In this document: piece by piece, positions 59,616-64,000 of the stretch
Numbering within the stretch: the stretch's first letter is position 1
Layout: the number at the start of each line of letters is the position of its first letter
NCBI GenBank assembly: GCA_004431415.1
Contig: QPMI01000013.1
Span: 1 to 64,000 of the forward strand
Reading direction: 5' to 3'
Length of the DNA: 64,000 nt
Source: Cyanophora paradoxa
Lineage: Eukaryota > Glaucocystophyceae > Cyanophorales > Cyanophoraceae
Position numbers and translations under genes: made by a program
Notes under the pieces: model-generated
Database searches by the model: none
Told to the model about the DNA's origin: nothing
What the model saw: only the letters and a program-made list of their open reading frames with translations

Positions 59616-60224
59616 ATGCCTCGGGGGGTGAAAAAGGAGAACCTGGTGCGCCTCCGCCGCTCTTGCCGCGCCAGCAGTCCGTGCAACGCTCGCGTTTAGA
59701 CATTTGCATTCGATTGGGAGCCAGTTGCTGATACCCGGCCGGCCGCCGGGCGCCGTGGGAGCCAACACGCGCTTGCACGTGCTGATCGTGCGCCCGCCCG
59801 CAGCCCGAAAAGATCTGCCTTGTGTGCCGGAGACCTATGACGTGGCGCAAGAAGGTGCGCCGTAACCAGAACACGCTGGCCGCGGGCCAGCGCCAGCCAG
59901 CATATGCGCATGCGCATGCGCCACATGCATATGCATTGAGACGCGCGCGCGCACGCCTGTGTGCTGACTCGTTCCCGCAGTGGGAGAAGAACTGGGACGA
60001 GGTCAAGTACTGCAGTGGTGCGCTTAGGCCTCGCGTATGCGCATACTTGAGCTTGAGCTTGAGCTTAGTCTGTCTAGATGTGGCCAGCCTTGGCCTGGCA
60101 GGCTGCACTGCGGCTGCCGTGCGCTGACCTGGAAGCAGACAAGTGCAGATCGATGAAGGACAAGGCCGATCCGGACGCGCCGCCCGTCCCCGTCGAGCGC
60201 CCGAAGAGCCGCAAGGCCCACTGA
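59616..60224 (+). CDS. DUF2256 small zinc-ribbon protein
   Basis: Four tiny exons, 59616-59645, 59804-59854, 59981-60017 and 60139-60224, join to MPRGVKKENL, PEKICLVCRRPMTWRKK, WEKNWDEVKYCS and DKCRSMKDKADPDAPP, ending SRKAH. This is the complete DUF2256 signature: C-x2-C-x-RP-x-TWRKKW-x3-W-x-EV-x-YCS-x2-C, with four cysteines likely to bind one zinc. Proteins of this family are 50-70 residues long and found in bacteria and algae or protists; function is unknown. All three introns begin GTGCGC and end in CAG. The open frame is so finely divided that no single exon would be called alone. It is divergent from the RING gene. Confidence 0.92.
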
Positions 60225-60912
60225 GGCCCAGGCAGCTCGAGCAATAGCGCTGGCGGCCACGCAAGAGGCCATGGACCGGCGCTATATATCGGCCGCCACA
60301 CCCCCTAGCACTGGCCTCTGCTCGGAACCAACCGCACGCGGTCTGCTCGGTGAGTCATCGCGCGCTCTTACGTCGCTCTTAAGCTTGCGCGCTCATTCCC
60401 TCTGCGCGGAATCACGCCGGCTAGCGCTTATATCACTGCGCAGCTTGCGGGGCGGGCTGCCCATCGGCTCGAGCTCACGGACTCGTACTCGGAGCTCGAG
60501 GTCACAACGTCGACTGGGCCGCGCCTCGACTAGGCCTAGGTCGCCGGGCCGGAGTCGACTTCGCGCTTCGGCTCGGCGACTTGGCTGCTCTCTTCCTTCC
60601 CGGGCCCGCTGCGAGGCCGAATCTGTAGCCAGATTGTCATGATCAGCTCAAGGTTCTAGATGTCGCCTCGGCCCGGAGTAGACGCCGCCCTCCCGAGTCC
60701 GCTGTGTACCCACGATGTACCGGAATCACCGGATCTGACCTTGGATCGGATTTATAATCAAAGGAGACTTTCCGGGGCGCTGCAGCCTAGGCCTGCGTCG
60801 GACTGCAGTGGGGTGGGCGGGGGTCGAGACTCAGAGGGCCGGGAGGACGGCGGTCGCGGAAGGGACGGGGGAGGGCGAAGTCGGCGGGGCGGGGCGGGCA
60901 GGCTGTCTAGAT
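60225..60912. other. Intergenic region, convergent 3' ends
   Basis: This region lies between two converging genes. Nothing coding is supported. It contains several CTCGGAG/GAGCTCG-type words near 60470-60520 and a TATATATCGG stretch near 60284, but no recognisable RNA gene. Confidence 0.4.
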
Positions 60913-63020
60913 CTAGTGGTGCAGGACGACGCGGTAGCGGGCCTTATTCTCAGCCACCCGCTGGATCCCCTCGTTGATCTGAGGCGGGGCCGGAGTCAGA
61001 CCAAATCAGATCAGATTCAGATCAGATCTGGGCGGGCCTGGGAGAAGGGGAAGAGCTCGACGCGGGGCCGGATGCCGTTCACGGCCGCGAAGGAGAGCAT
61101 CTCCTGCATGGCGCGGCGCCCCGCGATCACCGACCCGTGGATGCTCATGTTCTGCTCAGATCAGATCAGATCAGGTCGGATCGGATCGGATCGGATCTGA
61201 TTGATCTGATCTGACCTTCATGATCAGGTCGTTCATGATCTCCACCTCGATCTTGCCAGGGGCCGCGCCCACGAAGACCTTACGGGGGTCTTAGGTCTTT
61301 GGAGGGCGAGAGATCTAATTATGTATAAAGGGCCGGGGGCTGCTTTGGCACCAGCTTGCCGCGGGGGGCGAGGAGGGAGACGTAGGGCTTCCAGGGCAGG
61401 TCCGCGGAGACCGTGACGAGGACGACGTCGAACCTCTCCTTGTGCGCCTTGAGCTGCGCCTCGTCCTTCGAGTTGAGGAAGCCCTTGGCGCCCATCTCGC
61501 GGCACTGCGCCTCCTTGTCCGCCGACGTCGAGATCGCCCACGTCTCGCACCCGCGCGCCGCCGCGAACAGAAGCGCCATGTCTGACGGTTGGATCAAATT
61601 AGAAGATTTGATCCTCACTAATCAAGTGAGGGGGCGCACGGCCGAGGCCGCCGACGCCGACGACGGCGACGCGCATGTGCGGGGCGCAGTGCTCCGTGAT
61701 CGGAGTGTACACTGCCCCCGATCAGCTAAGGGGGGGGGGGGGGGGGGGGGGGGGAGGCGGGGGCGGGGAGGGTAGGGAAGGCGCACCCGTGGCGCCGCCC
61801 TGGAGGGTACAGCGATCGCGACGAGCAGAGGCCGACCTTAGCGAGAGGGGGGGGGCGGGGGGAGGTGGAGGTGGGGGGGGGGTACGCGGGGCGGGCGCGG
61901 CGCACGCAGAGGAGCGGGGCGGCGTGCTCCGGGGCGAGGCCGGCGGGGATCGGGAAGGCGAAGAAGCTGTTCACCCGGATGTAGTCTGCGTGGCGGCGAA
62001 CGCTCTCCCAGTCAGGCGGGGGGATCCAGAGGGGGCGAAGGGGGGGGGGGGGGGGGTACCGGCGTAGCCTCCCTTCTCGCCGCCGGCGCAGACGGCGGTG
62101 TTCTCGCTGCAGAGCTGCTGGTCGCCCTGGGAGCACCAGCGGCAGCCCAGGCACGAGCTCCGCTGCCAGCCGATCCCCACCTGCGCCTCCAAGTCAATCT
62201 TCGAGAGATCGCAGATCTCTAGGCACAGCGGGCGGGCGGGCGCGCCGTCTGGCCGAGGGAGAGGTGGGAGACTGCGGAGCCGAGGGCGGAGACCTCGCCC
62301 ACGATCTCGTGGCCCGACACCTGCGGGAAGGCCGCACTGCGCGCCAGTGAGGACGAAGCCGCGGCCGGCGCGTTTGATGTGAGCTTGGGCGCGAGCGCGA
62401 GCTCGGGCGGACGCACGCGGGGCCCCACTCGCCGTTGATCAGGTGGATGTCGCTGTGGCAGATGCCTGCGCGCGCGCGCGCGCGCGTCAGCTGCGAGGCC
62501 CCACGGCGCGCACGTGCACGTGCAAGTACTAGTACTTGAGCTTACCGCAGTACTTGATCTTGACCTCGACGTCCAGAGGGCCCAGCTCGTTTGCTTCGTA
62601 CGTGTACTGCGGCGCGCAAGGTCGGTACGGTTCGCGCGCGCGGCCGCGACCGGACCGGACGGCGGCGGCAAATATTCATATGCGAGCGCCTAGCGCATGA
62701 CCAACGAAAGGAATGCCACGGCTAGATGAAAGGATTATCGGCGATAGGATCCGCGACAGGGAGCTGCCGCCGCTAGCGCTGATGATCGGGCATGACGTTC
62801 ATGTGCGGCGGTTCGCGTGCACACTCGCGCCGCGCACGCGCGAGCGGGGAGTAGCCGCCGAGCCAGCGCATTTGCTTCGTTTCAAGCATCTAGCACTCTG
62901 GTCGTGCTAACCAGGGTGCATGCGGCGGCGCGGCGGTTAGCGGCGCACCGGCTTCACGACGAGGCCGGCCTCGTAGGCCGCGTAGGCGTTGATGGTTCGC
63001 GGCTTCGCGTCGATGGTCAT
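60913..63020 (-). CDS. Zinc-dependent alcohol dehydrogenase, CAD/YahK type
   Basis: Medium-chain dehydrogenase/reductase that interconverts aldehydes and alcohols, probably with NADP(H). Twelve exons: 63020-62949 (MTIDAKPRTINAYAAYEAG), 62606-62546, 62465-62419, 62320-62246, 62180-62060, 61985-61906, 61799-61787, 61711-61640, 61581-61352, 61278-61216, 61151-61038 and 60978-60913. Catalytic zinc ligands sit in YCGICHSDIHL and SGHEIVGEV, with the third cysteine in APLLC. The four structural-zinc cysteines are in CLGCRWCSQGDQQLC. The Rossmann loop is GVGGLGHMALLFAAARG, followed by the STS-x2-K pattern (ISTSADKEAQCREMGAKG) that fits NADP. The end is INEGIQRVAENKARYRVVL. Exon 7 is only 13 nt. GC donors follow exons 3, 4 and 11. 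Substrate cannot be told from sequence. Confidence 0.93.
61152..61215. repeat. GATCA/GATCG pentamer-rich ADH intron
   Basis: The 64-nt intron is built almost wholly of GATCAGATCAG and GGATCGGATC words. The next intron (60979-61037) carries related GATCAGATTCAGATC. The same pentamer fills introns of RtcB 17 kb away. Confidence 0.85.
61731..61754. repeat. Run of 24 G residues in ADH intron
   Basis: An uninterrupted G homopolymer in the intron between the 13-nt exon and the next exon. On the transcribed strand it is a C tract just downstream of the donor region. Confidence 0.9.
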
Positions 63021-63791
63021 CTTGCTGCCGGTGCACTTGGATCGCCTTGCTTGTGCAGGAAACTCCGGAGCGACTCTACCCCTTTCCCACACCTTCCCCC
63101 CACTGACAACCCAGTGACAACCCTTCGAAAACCGAGCGCGGCTAGCCTGCGCACCGTCACCGAGGGCATCTGCAAGATTCCAGCCTCTGTAATCTGCCAA
63201 CGCCGTGTCGCCGGAGCGCTGCGCCGCTTCCAAAGTGTCGCGGCACGCGCCGGCCAGCTGCGGCTGCCAGAGGAGGAACTCGCGGGGGTTACTTCCAGTC
63301 ACAGCAATGCGCTAGCTGCGCGTGTACACAGCCGCGCCCGGCACCGCTTACCGCTGCAATCGGTTTGTTCCCACAGTTCGACCCTTCCTGCAGTTTCCGC
63401 GAGCGGCTGACGCTTATGGAGAGATCAGCTCGAATCTGACCGCCGGAGACGGCGAGCTGCAGCCTGCAGCCCGCGGGCGGCTAGCGCAGCGTGCCGCGCC
63501 GCGGCTGCTGCGCGGCCTCGAGTTGGCGGCAGCTGGGCGGCCGCGCCTTGCCCCCTAGAGCAGCGAGATGAGGCTCCAGGGCGTCAGAGACTCGTCGGTG
63601 CGGAGCGGAACAGTCTATGACGAAAGCTCGGTCAGGCTCGGCGGGGTCTACAGGACGGCCGGCGGCTCGGGGCGCCCCGAGTCCCTCCTCCTGAACCCCT
63701 CCTCCAGTGCCTTCTTTCTTCGTTCAAATTCAAATTTTGAATCCGTTGAGCTCACGCCCGGCGCCCGGCAGTCAAGATCGCCTCGGTCGGG
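63021..63791. other. Divergent intergenic region, no gene supported
   Basis: It lies between the alcohol dehydrogenase start and the partial gene starting at 63792. A stretch CCCAGTGACAACCC near 63110 contains a doubled TGACAACCC word. An upstream exon of the next gene could lie near 63560-63660 but cannot be confirmed. Confidence 0.35.
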
Positions 63792-64000
63792 ATGGCCTCG
63801 CTCAACGGGTCGCACCGCGGGTCGCGGACGCCGCCCCGCAACAAGCAGGCCCGCGCGATCCCCGACAGCGAGAAGGCCCGCGGCGAGCTCTGGTACAGGC
63901 GAGCACACCGTCCCCCCCCCCCTCCCCCCCCGCCCCCCCCCCGCCCCCGCCCCGCCCCGCGCTGAACGTTGACGGGCAGGCACCGGCGGCTGGACCCGGC
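63792..64000 (+). CDS. 5' end of an unidentified gene, cut by window edge
   Basis: ATG at 63792 opens MASLNGSHRGSRTPPRNKQA then IPDSEKARGELWY. A GC donor after 63898 (CAG then GCGAGC) and an acceptor at 63979 join the arginine codon to HRRLDP, which runs into the window end. The first exon is basic and Ser/Pro-rich, probably disordered. The family cannot be named from 40 residues. The intron between is C-rich, with runs of eight or more C. Confidence 0.55.

Overview
The window is nuclear DNA of a GC-rich (about two thirds G+C by eye), intron-dense protist, most probably a haptophyte-like microalga. The evidence is genes split into many 13-300 nt exons, short C-rich introns, a large share of GC-AG introns, and eukaryote-only genes: snurportin, PEX3, an NDR kinase, a P5-type ATPase and a RING-H2 ligase. 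The haptophyte placement is an inference, because GC-AG introns and this base composition fit that group. I did all joins by hand, so some exon edges are approximate.

Layout. 1-1638(-): coiled-coil protein, cut by the window edge. 1687-3776(+): STK16/MPSK1-like kinase. 3876-4769(-): intronless conserved protein of unknown function. 5013-7250(+): snurportin-1. 7251-15573: gene desert whose core is a 6-kb foldback-type element (8774-14788), with two long inverted arms that each carry seven ~160-bp tandem units around a 1.5-kb AT-richer centre. 15574-23420(+): very large TmcB/TmcC-like multi-pass membrane protein with about 31 exons. 23421-25428: GC-rich non-coding DNA ending in a perfect palindrome. 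25429-35110(-): P5B-type ATPase with several degraded catalytic motifs. 35512-37014(+), 37313-38403(-) and ~38925-40588(+): three unrecognised proteins, two of them repeat- or proline-rich. 41108-44549(+): RtcB RNA ligase. 44679-48696(-): leucine-rich-repeat/armadillo protein. 48895-51506(+): NDR/LATS-family kinase. 51626-53283(+): PEX3. 54099-56030(-): unrecognised protein. 56715-59270(-): RING-H2 protein with SUMO- and ubiquitin-binding-like motifs. 59616-60224(+): DUF2256 zinc-ribbon protein. 60913-63020(-): zinc-dependent alcohol dehydrogenase of the CAD/YahK type. 63792-64000(+): start of a gene that leaves the window.

The genes form no operon or obvious single pathway. Several sit as divergent pairs with short shared upstream regions (1638/1687, 35110/35512, 48696/48895, 59270/59616). 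RtcB (RNA ligation) and snurportin (snRNP import) both serve RNA metabolism, but they are far apart. The strongest items for follow-up are the P5 ATPase that has lost its TGES glutamate, the foldback element, the candidate SUMO-targeted ubiquitin ligase, the unusual 5' splice-site consensus, and an RtcB intron bordered by an 18-nt direct duplication.
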